Notes under the pieces: model-generated
Told to the model about the DNA's origin: nothing
What the model saw: only the letters and a program-made list of their open reading frames with translations
The model's database searches: none
Program-made: the position numbers and the translations under genes
Shown here: piece by piece, positions 54,246 to 63,938 of the stretch
Layout of the letters: every line of letters starts with the position of its first letter
How positions within the stretch are numbered: the first letter of the stretch is position 1
NCBI GenBank assembly: GCA_902761645.1
Contig: CACWLF010000003.1
Coordinates: 1 to 64,000 of the forward strand
Direction of reading: 5' to 3'
Length of the DNA: 64,000 bases
From: an uncultured Aeromonadales bacterium
GTDB lineage: Bacteria; Pseudomonadota; Gammaproteobacteria; Enterobacterales; Succinivibrionaceae

Positions 54246-54905
54246 ATGAATAATCTGACAAACGATATTAAACTGATTATTTTTGATGTTGACGGGACAA
54301 TTATGGATTCCATCGGCAGAATAATCGAGTGCATGCAGGAATCGGCCAAAAAATATCAGGTGGCAATCCCGACTCCGCAGGAGGTTAAAAACATTATCGG
54401 AATCACTCTGCGTCATGCGGTGGAGGTACTTTTTCCGGAGCAGACACAGGAAATGGTGGATCTGATTACCGATGAATACCGCAGACTTTACAATCTGTGG
54501 GAGGATGAAAGACCTACCGCTTTGTACCCGGGAACCATGGAAACTCTTGAAACCCTGAAGGGAAGAGGATACAAGCTTGCCATAGCTACCGGGAAATCAC
54601 AGCGCGGTCTTGCGCGCCTGTACCGGGATGATAAACTTTATTCGCTGTTTTCCGGCGCAGTTACCGGCGATCAGGCAAAATCGAAACCTGATCCGATGAT
54701 GCTGGAAAAACTGCTGGGTGAATTCGGACTTCATCCGGATCAGGCGGTAATGATCGGCGACTCCAATCTGGATCTTCGCATGGCCAAGAATATCGGAATG
54801 CCTTCCATTGGAATTACATGGGGAGTTCATTCCGGTGAAATTCTGGCAAAGGAGGAACCTGCCGCGCTGATCGATAACATATCGGAACTACTGGAACTCT
54901 TTTAA
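54246..54905 (+). CDS. HAD-superfamily phosphatase, Gph/YieH-like
   Basis: Small-molecule phosphatase of the HAD-IA group. Catalytic motif I IIFDVDGTIMDS, motif II ATGKSQRGL and motif III KSKPDPMM with GDSNLDLRMAKNIGM are intact, with a helical cap (about 20-85). The substrate is unknown. A HAD gene beside rluC is common in gammaproteobacteria. It ends inside the 3' end of the convergent bcp gene (18-base overlap). Confidence 0.9.
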   Translation: MNNLTNDIKLIIFDVDGTIMDSIGRIIECMQESAKKYQVAIPTPQEVKNIIGITLRHAVEVLFPEQTQEMVDLITDEYRRLYNLWEDERPTALYPGTMETLETLKGRGYKLAIATGKSQRGLARLYRDDKLYSLFSGAVTGDQAKSKPDPMMLEKLLGEFGLHPDQAVMIGDSNLDLRMAKNIGMPSIGITWGVHSGEILAKEEPAALIDNISELLELF

Positions 54906-55352
54906 ACAATCAAGGATCTGATCTGCGTGACCGGCAACCTTGACCTTGCGCCATTCCTTTACGATCTGCCCGTTTTTAATGATAAAGGTGGATCGTTCAA
55001 TGCCGAAATATTTCCTTCCGCACATGGATTTTTCCTTCCATACTGCAAATACAGGGGATTCGATTAAAATATGCTCCGGATCCGACAGCAGAGGAAAGTT
55101 AAGCTGCTGCTGTTCTCTGAACCGCTGATGTCGGGCGATTGAATCGGTACTCACACCGACAACCTGCGCCTGCGGCGAAATTCTTGCGAGATTGTCCCTG
55201 AAGGCGCAGGCCTCCTTTGTACATCCGGGAGTTGAATCCTTAGGATAAAAATACAGCACCAGAGTCTGCCCTCCAAAGTCGGAAAGACAGTACTCCTTTT
55301 CGTTTCCTTCGGCATCAATGCCGGAAAGTTTTTCTTTGAACAATGCTTCCAT
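54888..55352 (-). CDS. bcp: Thiol peroxidase Bcp (peroxiredoxin)
   Basis: Reduces hydrogen and organic peroxides. The peroxidatic Cys and resolving Cys are five residues apart in DSTPGCTKEACAFRDN, the Bcp/PrxQ signature. I chose the ATG at 55352 because GGAG lies before it; the reading from 55406 adds 18 unlikely residues. 154 residues, normal length. It faces the HAD gene tail to tail. Confidence 0.93.
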   Translation of the reverse strand: MEALFKEKLSGIDAEGNEKEYCLSDFGGQTLVLYFYPKDSTPGCTKEACAFRDNLARISPQAQVVGVSTDSIARHQRFREQQQLNFPLLSDPEHILIESPVFAVWKEKSMCGRKYFGIERSTFIIKNGQIVKEWRKVKVAGHADQILDCLKEFQ

Positions 55353-55374
55353 AATGCACTCCGTCTTTAATCTG

Positions 55375-55962
55375 TTACTGTTTGACTGTCTGAGGATCAT
55401 CTGCACCTGCTGATCCCTCTTTTTTGTTTTTATTCTGCTTCTTCATCATCCGGTGGTTGAAGAGACTGCTGCAGCGGTTGCTGCGGTGAAAATCAAGGGA
55501 AATATTCTGGTACTGCAGAGACGCCTGGAGCATACGGGGCAGTTCGCTGTTAAGTTCGTCTTCATTGAGATTGGAACTGATCATGGTTGCATACAGGTTG
55601 ACCGCAGGGTTTTCGTTGCTTACTTCCCAGATATCTATATTGATGTTGTTTTCGCAGCTTATTATATGGGTGCCGATTTCGTTTTTCTTAATCTGGGGAT
55701 TTATGCAGTTGAGATTTTTAATCAGCAGTTTGGCTATATTGTCAATGGTATTTGTTTCAGTTTCAAAAAAATACGCATAGGTAAAATTCATGGTCGGACG
55801 CCTGGTATTCTGGAAGGAAATAAAACAGTCGCATGGATCCTGGGAGGCAATAAACCATCCTTCCGGAGGAACGATTTCATCCTGTTCCTGTTCATCGGCT
55901 GCAACGGCACCTGCCATTAACAGCGAAACTGCACATAATAGATTTCTGATATCCGTTTTCAT
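55375..55962 (-). CDS. Unknown secreted protein
   Basis: Not recognised. The 195 residues begin with a signal peptide (NLLCAVSLLMAGAVAADEQ, cleavage about 22), then a mixed domain with three or four Cys (PCDCFISF, LNCINP, HIISCENN, RSNRCSSLF). The last 30 residues are Lys/Asn-rich and probably disordered. It lies 22 bases before the chosen bcp start and could be co-transcribed with it. Confidence 0.72.
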   Translation of the reverse strand: MKTDIRNLLCAVSLLMAGAVAADEQEQDEIVPPEGWFIASQDPCDCFISFQNTRRPTMNFTYAYFFETETNTIDNIAKLLIKNLNCINPQIKKNEIGTHIISCENNINIDIWEVSNENPAVNLYATMISSNLNEDELNSELPRMLQASLQYQNISLDFHRSNRCSSLFNHRMMKKQNKNKKEGSAGADDPQTVKQ

Positions 55963-56118
55963 AAATACTTCCGTTGGCTCCCGATTTTAGATCTCCCGAT
56001 TCTGTCTATTTTAGCAGAAATACGGCAGTAATTGGATGAGGAACTTATCAGACCTGCGCTCAGTCTGCATTTATGCTGCGTAAAAACGTCCGGCTGCATT
56101 TTCCTGCTGACAGCGGGA

Positions 56119-57834
56119 CTATTCACGGTTCCTGTTTCTCAGCATATAGATGAATTTCTCTGCCCGGCTTTCCGCCGCACCCTGCTGTGCCCGTGACAGA
56201 TTGTTGCGGATCAGTGAAATGTTCTCGCGGGTTGTTGGATCATCATAAAGATTTTCACTGATCAGGAAATAATAGTAGGCCGTATAGTAGCTCGGCTCGC
56301 ATCCGTACCCGTTCGCATGCATCAGACCGAGATATGCGGCACTGTATGCATGACCGTTTTCCATGGCTTTGGTAAACCACTGCATAGCCTCTTCGTACTG
56401 TTTAAGTTCAAAATGGACCAGACCAAGATTGAACTGGGACAGAGTGTGGTTGTGTCTTGCGGCTTTGCTGAACCATTCGACGGCCGCCTGGTGATCCTGT
56501 ATGGTGCCCATTCCTTTTTCATAGGCAAGCCCGAGATAGTAGTACGCATTGTCCATGTTGAACACCGCTGCGCGCTCCAGGAGTCGTATGGCCTCGCCGT
56601 AATCACGCTCTACGGTATTGCCCTCCTGATACATGCGTGCCAGGGCTATCATTGCATCAGGATTGTTTGAATCGGCCGCGGCCCGGATAAGGCTTATCCC
56701 CTGTTCCTCGTCCTTTGGAACCGCTTCTCCGGCAAGATAAATTCTGCCGAGTCGGTACTGTGCTGCGGCGTTTCTGTTCTTTGCCGCTTCCCTGTACCAG
56801 TGAACCGCCTCCGCCATGTTGACGGAAGTGCCGATGCCTTTTTCGTAGAAAAAAGCCACCTGATTCATTGCCTCAGCCATACCTGAACGTGCCGCCTTAA
56901 GTTCGTTGCGGAATGCATATTCCACGTTCTGTTCCGTTCCTTTGCCTGTCATATACATAAGAGACAGAAGGTGCTCGCTGTTCCTGTTGCCTGCAAACGC
57001 GCTTTTTTCACACCAGTAGAAAGCCTTCTCCAGATCTTCCTTTACCTCCTTTCCGTTAAAATAGAGGTCGGCAAGCTGGAATGCGGCTTCACTGTCTCCG
57101 TAATCAGCCAGCTTTTCAAGCCACGGCAGAGCAGTGCTGAAGTCCCTGCGTTCATTAAGGATATTCACCATTTCACGCATTGAAACATAGTCATCAGCCT
57201 CAGCTCCGAGTTTAAACCATGCAAGAGCCTGATCGTGATCTATGCCGATTCCTCCTCTTGCCCCGGTGAGATAAAGATTGCCAAGAGCCTGGATGGCGGG
57301 AAGATATTTAAGATCTGCGGATTGTTTGTAGTGGCTGAGTGCCTCGGTGATGCGCCGGCGATCGTCAAGTTTTCCTGCTGCCGTGTCCAGTCCTTTCTGA
57401 TGGTGGTACATGCTTCCGAGGGCATAGTGTACTTCCGGATCATTGATTTTCCTTGCTTTTTTGCATTTTTTGAATGCGCTGTTGTAATCTTCCGTTTTGA
57501 AATGAAATTTGCACAGTTCGATATCCGAGTTTGACAGATGAAAGTGAAGATATAATGCAATGCCGATACCGAGCAGCAGCAGTGATCCTGCCGCGGCTGA
57601 ACATATAATAAGGAGCTTTTTTCTGCGGGCGGCTTTTTCAGCAAGCTCCTTCTGCTGTTCAGGAGTAAGCTCAGGGGGCTCATCCTCCTGCTCCCTGCTG
57701 TATCCGCGTCTGCGATCCTCCCTTGAGTTATATTCGGATCTGCTGTTTTCCTCCTGCTGTTCATTTTTATTGTCAGGCGGTGTTTCTTCAAAAATTTTAT
57801 TTCTGATCGCTTTTAGTAATCCGGCGAACTTCAT
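56119..57834 (-). CDS. Membrane-anchored Sel1-repeat protein
   Basis: 571 residues. A charged cytosolic N-terminal part (1-72, rich in Glu, Arg and Gln) leads to one membrane segment (about 74-96, LLIICSAAAGSLLLLGIGIA). About eleven Sel1-like repeats follow (about 110-550), for example FYEKGIGTSVNMAEAVHWYR and YEKGMGTIQDHQAAVEWFSK. The repeats should face the periplasm. It belongs to the same broad family as the secreted protein at 23.8 kb but is not its close copy. The partner is unknown. Confidence 0.88.
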   Translation of the reverse strand: MKFAGLLKAIRNKIFEETPPDNKNEQQEENSRSEYNSREDRRRGYSREQEDEPPELTPEQQKELAEKAARRKKLLIICSAAAGSLLLLGIGIALYLHFHLSNSDIELCKFHFKTEDYNSAFKKCKKARKINDPEVHYALGSMYHHQKGLDTAAGKLDDRRRITEALSHYKQSADLKYLPAIQALGNLYLTGARGGIGIDHDQALAWFKLGAEADDYVSMREMVNILNERRDFSTALPWLEKLADYGDSEAAFQLADLYFNGKEVKEDLEKAFYWCEKSAFAGNRNSEHLLSLMYMTGKGTEQNVEYAFRNELKAARSGMAEAMNQVAFFYEKGIGTSVNMAEAVHWYREAAKNRNAAAQYRLGRIYLAGEAVPKDEEQGISLIRAAADSNNPDAMIALARMYQEGNTVERDYGEAIRLLERAAVFNMDNAYYYLGLAYEKGMGTIQDHQAAVEWFSKAARHNHTLSQFNLGLVHFELKQYEEAMQWFTKAMENGHAYSAAYLGLMHANGYGCEPSYYTAYYYFLISENLYDDPTTRENISLIRNNLSRAQQGAAESRAEKFIYMLRNRNRE

Positions 57835-58191
57835 GACAGCCTCCCCCGGTGCGGTATAGTCATGATAACTGTTTGATTATTATCGCTTTCTTTTTCTCCA
57901 TACATAAGGCTATTCACATTTTATACCATGTACCTGAGTTTTGATATTTCCAGAGTCAATATTTGTTTGCCAAAGTCGTATAGATCACATACTGAAAGCT
58001 TATACATAAAAACCGGGCAATCAGGAAACAGTCAGGAAATGTTTTAAAATCAGACCGGATGGTTTCATTGGTCAGGCATGCTTAACATGAACAGGAATAT
58101 GCCGCTGATGCAGGTGACGGAGACATAAGTTACACAATCTGTGATAATTACACAAACGGGTAATAAATAATCAATATTGAAAATAAAAATC
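57835..58191. other. Gap upstream of tRNA-Glu
   Basis: About 400 bases up to the tRNA without a gene. AT-rich towards the right, leading into the tRNA promoter. No clear promoter for the Sel1 gene was identified. Confidence 0.5.
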
Positions 58192-58220
58192 TTTATTTAT
58201 ATACGTTAATCATTTATAAT
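58192..58220 (+). promoter_or_regulatory. Promoter of tRNA-Glu
   Basis: A consensus TATAAT ends 16 bases before the tRNA. The -35 (TTTATT) is poor at 17 bases. Confidence 0.5.
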
Positions 58221-58236
58221 CCTAACTGTTTTTTGA

Positions 58237-58312
58237 ATTCCCATCGTCTAGAGGCCTAGGACGAAACCCTCTCAAGGTTTAAACACGGGTTCGACTCCCG
58301 TTGGGAATGCCA
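58237..58312 (+). tRNA. tRNA-Glu (anticodon CTC)
   Basis: Acceptor ATTCCCA pairs with TGGGAAT, the D-arm GTCTAGAGGCCTAGGAC is that of tRNA-Glu, the anticodon stem AAACC/GGTTT encloses CTCTCAA, the T-stem ACGGG/CCCGT is perfect and CCA is encoded. The anticodon CTC reads GAG, whereas E. coli uses only TTC. Confidence 0.94.
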
Positions 58313-58390
58313 GATCTTCAGACACAGTCTTTGAAATTTCATTTTTCAGTTTTTTTTTTGTCATTTTTCGGATTTCGTTTTCTGCAGTTT

Positions 58391-59227
58391 TCATACAGCT
58401 GTGAACGGTATGATGTTTTCTTCGGTTACGGCTTCGTCAGCAGATAAATTTATGAAATCGAACAATTTTGGATCCATCATATGGGAAGGAGAGATGTCCT
58501 TCAGTGATTTTGCCAGAATTTCCGTTCTTCCGGGATACTGCTTTTCCCATGTGTTCAGCATCTCCTTGATAATGGCACGCTGCTGGTTTGCGTGGCGGCT
58601 GCACAGATCTCCGCTGATGATCGGATACTGTCTGGCGGCAGAGTAGTTCCTTAAATCCTTTTCCGCGCAGTATACCAGCGGTCTGATTACGATATGTTTA
58701 TGATCATCGGTAACAAGTTTAGGAGGCATTGATTTGATTTTGCCGTTGAAAAACATGTTGAGAAACATCGTTTCAAGCAGATCTTCACGATGATGTCCCA
58801 GAGCGATTTTCGTTGCTCCGATTTCCGATGCGGTGCGGTACAGTATTCCCCTTCTGAGGCGTGAGCACAGAGAACAGAAATTATTGCCCTCAGGCATTTT
58901 GTCTGCCACAATTTTAGTCACATTCTCCGTAACGATCTTATACTCGTAATTGTTTTCAGACAGATATTTTTCTATAAGACCGTCGGGATAGCCCGGAAGC
59001 ATCTGATTCAGATGGACGGCAATTATTCTGAATCCGACAGGGGCGCTCCGCTGCAGATTTCGGAGAATATCAAGAAGCACATATGAATCCTTGCCTCCGC
59101 TGACGCACACCATGACAACGTCGTTTTCTTCAATCATGCTGTAATCACCGATAGCCTGTCCGATATTATGACGAAGACGCTTCTGTAATTTGTTGAAATT
59201 GTACTGCTGTTTGCGCGGGTCTGCCAT
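58391..59227 (-). CDS. ttcA: tRNA 2-thiocytidine synthetase TtcA
   Basis: Adds sulfur to C32 of certain tRNAs, using ATP and an iron-sulfur cluster. The PP-loop SGGKDS is at residues 43-48. The cluster cysteines are C118 and C121 (NFCSLCSRLRRG), with a third in SGDLCSRHANQ. 278 residues, close to family length. It is a single gene, convergent with tRNA-Glu. Confidence 0.95.
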   Translation of the reverse strand: MADPRKQQYNFNKLQKRLRHNIGQAIGDYSMIEENDVVMVCVSGGKDSYVLLDILRNLQRSAPVGFRIIAVHLNQMLPGYPDGLIEKYLSENNYEYKIVTENVTKIVADKMPEGNNFCSLCSRLRRGILYRTASEIGATKIALGHHREDLLETMFLNMFFNGKIKSMPPKLVTDDHKHIVIRPLVYCAEKDLRNYSAARQYPIISGDLCSRHANQQRAIIKEMLNTWEKQYPGRTEILAKSLKDISPSHMMDPKLFDFINLSADEAVTEENIIPFTAV

Positions 59228-59589
59228 GATGGTTATCCTTTTAAATCAGTAGGAATTAAACAGTGTTATCATATACGCTGAATTGTCAGGTGTAAAGAAT
59301 TTTAGAGTAAAAGGCTGGTCAAAAAATCAGTACATTCTCTGCGTTATCCGAAAGTGAGATACAGAGATGGAATGACAGAGCACGATTGCGCCTGAGAAAA
59401 TGACATTTAAACGGATGATGAGTAAACGGCAGCACTGTGGGTTGAACGATTTTCCCGCAGATTATGCATCAGATAACAGTTGAATTATTTGCTGATACTG
59501 GTTAAATTACTGACAGATGAACAGCACGGATAATTGTTAACAGAAAGTTCCGTTCTGTATCACGGATAAAAATCCGGTGATGCGGTAGA
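59228..59589. other. Gap between divergent ttcA and AAA-ATPase-like gene
   Basis: 362 bases. No gene and no convincing promoter pair was found. Confidence 0.5.
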
Positions 59590-61284
59590 ATGACAGATGA
59601 TGTTGAGTTCGGAGAAATTAAAGGCATGGGAAATATTCTGAATCCTGACAAGGATAACAGTTTTATCAATCTGGTTAAAAACAAAGATACCAGAGTGTTT
59701 GTTGATAAAACTGACTTTATAGAAAAAACAAATGCACTTTTTAACACAGATGGAAAACTTTTGGCTGTAACCCGCCCCCGCAGATTCGGAAAAACCGTAA
59801 CTGCTGACATGCTTTCAGCTTACTATTCCAAAGGGTATGCCGGCAGAAATATTTTTGACAATCTGAAAATTTCCAAAGAAAAAAAATATGCAGAACACCT
59901 GAATAAATACAATGTCATTTACATCGATATGAACTCCATAAAGGATAAATTTATTTCGTACAAATCTGACAAAACACTTTATATTGAAGATATCGATGAT
60001 ATTGTAGATTTTCTGCAGTACCTGGTTATACGAGATCTAAAAGAGAATAAAGAATACGCTGAACAAATCAGCAGGGATCCTTTGATTGGAAAAAAATCCT
60101 TATCTTCGGCGCTTGAAGTTATATGCAAACAAACCTGGGAACCGTTTATTTTTATTATGGATGAATGGGATCTGATATACAGAGAGTATCGTAATGAAAC
60201 CATATTACAGGAAAAGTTTATAGAATTTCTGCGCGGTTTATTTAAATCAAAAGATGGACAGGCATGCTTTGCTTTAGCTTATCTTACCGGTATTCTTCCT
60301 ATCAAGAAGTATAATTCCCAATCGGCATTGAACGGTTTTGATGAATATAACATGCTTTCTCCCGGGAATTATGCTCCTTACTTTGGTTTTACGGAAGAGG
60401 AGGTGGCCGGCATTGTCAAATCACCTGACTGCATGGTGTCACACCAGGATTTAAAGGAATGGTACGAGGGCTACAAAATAAAGGGAGTTGATATCTACAA
60501 TCCCAACTCGGTGTGCAAAGCTGTCAGCAGAAACGAATGTATTAGTTACTGGAGCGGAACCTCGTCAAATGAAGAATTTGTTCGCCTCATCAACACTGAT
60601 TTTCAGGGCATAAAGGAAGACATTATCAATTTGATTGAGGGTGAAGAAGTTACTTTCAGCTGTGCCAATTTTCAGAATGACATGGTGAACATAAAAGATA
60701 AAAATGATGTATTCAGTCTTCTGGTATGTCTCGGTTATCTAGGGTGCTCAGAAACCAAAAACAAATATCGTAAGGCCGCCTATGTTCCTAATGCAGAAAT
60801 CAGAGCTGTGCTGATTGATATTGTCAGAGAGCAGAACTGGTATGAACGAATGGAAACCATCAGACGTTCGGAAAACCTGCTCAAAGCTATCAAAGAACTT
60901 GACGGAGCAACTGTAGCCACAATTATTCAGGATATTCACAATTCTTCGTCGGTTGCTCTGCTTGACTACAACGATGAGGAATCTCTTACGTACTGTGTGA
61001 TGACCGGTCTTTTATGGTCAACTCTTGATGATTACAGCTGCCATCGTGAAGATCAGGCCGGAAAGGGGCGTGTGGATTTAGTGTATGAACCGATAACAAG
61101 GAAACATCCGCTGATTCTGATTGAATTCAAATATGACGGTTCCGCGGAAGAGGCGATTGCACAGATTAAAACGCAGGAATATTTCAAACGTTATGCCGGA
61201 CAGTACAGAAATATCATAATTGTTGGGATAAATTATAGCACAAAGACTAAAGATCACCGGTGTCTGATTGAAAAGCTGGATTAA
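59590..61284 (+). CDS. AAA-ATPase-like / DUF1703 PD-(D/E)XK protein
   Basis: 564 residues. The N-terminal AAA-ATPase-like domain (about 15-270) has FVDKTDFI and a P-loop-like VTRPRRFGKTVTADML, typical of the PF09820 type. Walker B is probably FIFIMDEWDLIY. The C-terminal DUF1703 nuclease-like domain has D and E-x-K in GKGRVDLVYEPI and ILIEFKYDG. These proteins multiply in gut bacteria and bacteroidetes; their role is unproven, with mobile-element or defence ideas. It is less GC-rich than its neighbours, has a weak start site, and is followed by a decayed reading frame, all signs of an accessory insert. Confidence 0.88.
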   Translation: MTDDVEFGEIKGMGNILNPDKDNSFINLVKNKDTRVFVDKTDFIEKTNALFNTDGKLLAVTRPRRFGKTVTADMLSAYYSKGYAGRNIFDNLKISKEKKYAEHLNKYNVIYIDMNSIKDKFISYKSDKTLYIEDIDDIVDFLQYLVIRDLKENKEYAEQISRDPLIGKKSLSSALEVICKQTWEPFIFIMDEWDLIYREYRNETILQEKFIEFLRGLFKSKDGQACFALAYLTGILPIKKYNSQSALNGFDEYNMLSPGNYAPYFGFTEEEVAGIVKSPDCMVSHQDLKEWYEGYKIKGVDIYNPNSVCKAVSRNECISYWSGTSSNEEFVRLINTDFQGIKEDIINLIEGEEVTFSCANFQNDMVNIKDKNDVFSLLVCLGYLGCSETKNKYRKAAYVPNAEIRAVLIDIVREQNWYERMETIRRSENLLKAIKELDGATVATIIQDIHNSSSVALLDYNDEESLTYCVMTGLLWSTLDDYSCHREDQAGKGRVDLVYEPITRKHPLILIEFKYDGSAEEAIAQIKTQEYFKRYAGQYRNIIIVGINYSTKTKDHRCLIEKLD

Positions 61285-61312
61285 ATTCCGGGCTGCACTG
61301 AAAAGCGTCAAG

Positions 61313-61573
61313 ATGGCTAATGATACAATCCATGAAGCAGAAACTCATGCTCCACATACACTTTACAAAACGACACAAATTCTGACCATACGGAAGCGAC
61401 TGCTATTGCTGTTATGAGGTGTATGCCGATGACATTCCGGAAGAAAAATGCATCACGTTTGATCAGTCACTGTCTCATTCGGTACTTCCGGTACCTGTTG
61501 TGAACTGTTCGATTTTGACACGCAGGTTTGGAAGGAAGGTCCTGATTATCTCCGCAGACTTTATGACGATTAA
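61313..61573 (+). pseudogene. Remnant of an unknown gene, frameshifted
   Basis: Three successive frames each carry sensible protein-like sequence: MANDTIHEAETHAPHTLYK from 61313, then YEVYADDIPEEKCITFDQSL from 61413, then DFDTQVWKEGPDYLRRLYDD ending at a TAA at 61573. Stops and frame changes between them show decay. The family is not recognised. It lies just after the AAA-ATPase-like gene on the same strand. Confidence 0.55.
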
Positions 61574-61674
61574 TTGAATGCAAATGCCTGGGCAGGTCTT
61601 TTTCCTGTGAACAGGCAGACAGAATTTTGGGTTTCGTCTGCAGGAGACGCTATAATGCGATTTTAATGCAGACG

Positions 61675-61705
61675 GATGCAGCAGTTAATCGCTGCATCTT
61701 GTTGT
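61675..61705 (+). terminator. Possible plus-strand terminator
   Basis: GATGCAGC and GCTGCATC form a perfect 8-bp stem with an 8-base loop, followed by TTGTTGT. It would end transcripts from the AAA-ATPase-like gene region. Confidence 0.5.
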
Positions 61706-61712
61706 ATTACGT

Positions 61713-61746
61713 AAAATAAAAAAACCGTACTTCATTTGAAGTACGG
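61713..61746 (-). terminator. Rho-independent terminator of the his operon
   Basis: CCGTACTTC and GAAGTACGG form a perfect 9-bp stem with a 4-base loop, and a long T-run follows on the minus strand. It lies 36 bases after hisIE. Confidence 0.92.
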
Positions 61747-61781
61747 CCCTCTGTCATAAAGATATTCGGATCTGCCCGGTT

Positions 61782-62453
61782 TCAGCATGTCTTTGATTTT
61801 TTGATGGCATGCTGAATCTTGTAGTTGCTGAAATCGGAATGACGTTCCTGAAGACACCTGATTACCTCTACAAACTTTTTGTTTTTGGCACTAAGTAAAA
61901 CAGTGGTGTGGAACAGCAGATCTGCAACTTCACCGATAAATTCCCTGTCATCATCCGTTACGGCGGCAAGTGCGGTTTCAACGGCTTCCTCGCCGACCTT
62001 TTTGGCTATTCTCGGCACACCGTTTTTGAATAATTTTGCCGTGTAGCTTTCTTCCGGAGAAGACTGCTTGCGTGATTCAACGAGATCTTCCAGACATGCC
62101 AGAAATGCAAAAGGAAGCTCCGGCTGATCGTCAAAACAGCTTTCTGTTCCGTTATGGCAGGTAGGTCCAACCGGATCCGCCATCAGAAGCAGAGTGTCGC
62201 GATCACAGTCGGTGGTGATTGATTTTACAAAAAGGTAATGCTCTGATTCCTCTCCTTTGGTCCACAGTCTCTGTTTTGTTCTGCTGTAGAAGGTGGCTTT
62301 TCCGAGCTCAATGGTTTTGTTCAGAGCCTCTTTGGTCATATAGGCGAACATCAGTACCTTGCCGGTTATATAATTCTGTACAATCACCGGCATCATGCCG
62401 TTTACTTTTTCCCAGTCCAGTGATTCCGGATCCAGATTGAAACTGTTAATCAC
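61782..62453 (-). CDS. hisI: Phosphoribosyl-AMP cyclohydrolase / phosphoribosyl-ATP pyrophosphatase
   Basis: Fused HisI-HisE enzyme for steps two and three of histidine synthesis. The HisI half (about 1-115) has [17 protein letters not shown], the zinc ligand motif DCDRDTLLL and CHNGTESCF. The HisE half (about 130-215) has [20 protein letters not shown]. 223 residues, slightly longer than E. coli (203). It overlaps hisF by 8 bases and is the last gene of the operon. Confidence 0.96.
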   Translation of the reverse strand: MINSFNLDPESLDWEKVNGMMPVIVQNYITGKVLMFAYMTKEALNKTIELGKATFYSRTKQRLWTKGEESEHYLFVKSITTDCDRDTLLLMADPVGPTCHNGTESCFDDQPELPFAFLACLEDLVESRKQSSPEESYTAKLFKNGVPRIAKKVGEEAVETALAAVTDDDREFIGEVADLLFHTTVLLSAKNKKFVEVIRCLQERHSDFSNYKIQHAIKKSKTC

Positions 62454-63219
62454 GAATTGCTACTCCTTCTTTACGCAAATAATCCTTTAATTCCGGTATG
62501 GCAATAATTCCCTTATGGAATACCGAAGCCGCGAGACAGCCGTCCACATCCGTCTCTTTGAAAGCATCACGGAAATGAACCATCTCTCCGGCTCCGCCGG
62601 AAGCTATCAGCGGAACTTTTGCCGTTGCTCTGGCCTTTTTCAGCTGTTCCAGATCGTATCCCTTGCGCATGCCGTCCTGATTCATCATATTGAGAACGAT
62701 TTCTCCTGCGCCTCTCTGCTGAACCTCACGGATCCAGTCCATGGTGCTCCACTGTGTGGTTCTTGTCTTGCTAACCACACCGGTATACTGTTTTACGCAG
62801 TACCTGTCGAGTTCCGCGTCGAAATATGAATCGATACCCACAACCACGCACTGAACTCCGAAGCGATCGGCAAGTCTGGTGATCAGTTCAGGATCCGCCA
62901 GAGCAGGGGAGTTGATGGAAACCTTGTCGGCACCGTATTCCAGAATCCGCTTTGCATCATCAATGCTTTTGATACCGCCTGCCACACAGAACGGAATATC
63001 AATAACCTCGGCAACGCGGCGCACCCAGCTTTTGTCAACCACGCGCGCATCGGATGATGCGGTTATATCATAGAAAACCAGTTCATCGGCACCCTCGTCG
63101 GCATATCTTTTTGCCAGAGGAACTATATCGCCCATTACCTCATGATTGCGGAACTGAACTCCCTTTACAACCACGCCTTCCTTTACATCAAGACACGGAA
63201 TTATTCGTTTGGCCAGCAT
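62446..63219 (-). CDS. hisF: Imidazole glycerol phosphate synthase, cyclase subunit HisF
   Basis: TIM-barrel partner of HisH that makes imidazole glycerol phosphate and AICAR. D11 in [14 protein letters not shown] and the second catalytic Asp in [17 protein letters not shown] are seen, along with [15 protein letters not shown] and ASGGAGEM. 257 residues. It overlaps hisA by 19 bases. Confidence 0.97.
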   Translation of the reverse strand: MLAKRIIPCLDVKEGVVVKGVQFRNHEVMGDIVPLAKRYADEGADELVFYDITASSDARVVDKSWVRRVAEVIDIPFCVAGGIKSIDDAKRILEYGADKVSINSPALADPELITRLADRFGVQCVVVGIDSYFDAELDRYCVKQYTGVVSKTRTTQWSTMDWIREVQQRGAGEIVLNMMNQDGMRKGYDLEQLKKARATAKVPLIASGGAGEMVHFRDAFKETDVDGCLAASVFHKGIIAIPELKDYLRKEGVAIRD

Positions 63220-63935
63220 GCGACAGCCTCCTTAACTGTAAATTTACCTTCAAGAAGAGATCTGCCGATAATGATGCTCTGCACCCCTGAGGCTGCAAGA
63301 GACTTCAGATCGTCAAGACTTCCGATACCGCCGGATGCCTGGAATTCAAGCTGCGGGAACATCCTTACCAGATCGCGGTAGAGTTCCACGTTGGAACCCT
63401 GCAGGGTTCCGTCCCTGCTGATGTCGGTGCAGAGCACATGCTTCAGATTGTACTTTGCATAATGCTCTATCAGCGATTCAATGGTGACGCCGCTGTCCTG
63501 CTGCCAGCCGGCCACGGCAATCAGGCGTCTGCCGTCTACAATATTCACGTCCAGAGCCAGCACGATATGCTCCGCTCCGTACCTGTTCATCCAGGAGCCC
63601 ACGAGATCCGGATCCTTTACAGCGGTTGAGCCGATAACCACGCGGTTTGCACCGATGCCGAGCAGATCCGCCACATCCTTTTCACTGCGGATTCCACCGC
63701 CGATCTGTACCGGAACAGGTGTGTTCCTGATTAAGCCGGCAATAACGTCAAGCTGACGGCAGGCCGGATTTTTTGCTCCGTCCAGATCTACCAGATGAAG
63801 CTGCTTTGCCCCCTCGCTCACATACAGGTCATAACGTTCCTGAGGAGAGTATGTGTATTCTGTTTTCTGGCCGTAGTCGCCCTGAAAGAGACGTACTACC
63901 TTGCCGTTTATTAAATCAATTGCAGGAATAATCAT
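63201..63935 (-). CDS. hisA: ProFAR isomerase HisA
   Basis: Isomerises the aminoaldose intermediate of histidine synthesis. The TIM-barrel paralogue of HisF, with catalytic D8 in [36 protein letters not shown] and [14 protein letters not shown]. 244 residues. It lies between hisH and hisF as in E. coli. Confidence 0.97.
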   Translation of the reverse strand: MIIPAIDLINGKVVRLFQGDYGQKTEYTYSPQERYDLYVSEGAKQLHLVDLDGAKNPACRQLDVIAGLIRNTPVPVQIGGGIRSEKDVADLLGIGANRVVIGSTAVKDPDLVGSWMNRYGAEHIVLALDVNIVDGRRLIAVAGWQQDSGVTIESLIEHYAKYNLKHVLCTDISRDGTLQGSNVELYRDLVRMFPQLEFQASGGIGSLDDLKSLAASGVQSIIIGRSLLEGKFTVKEAVACWPNE

Positions 63936-63938
63936 GAT

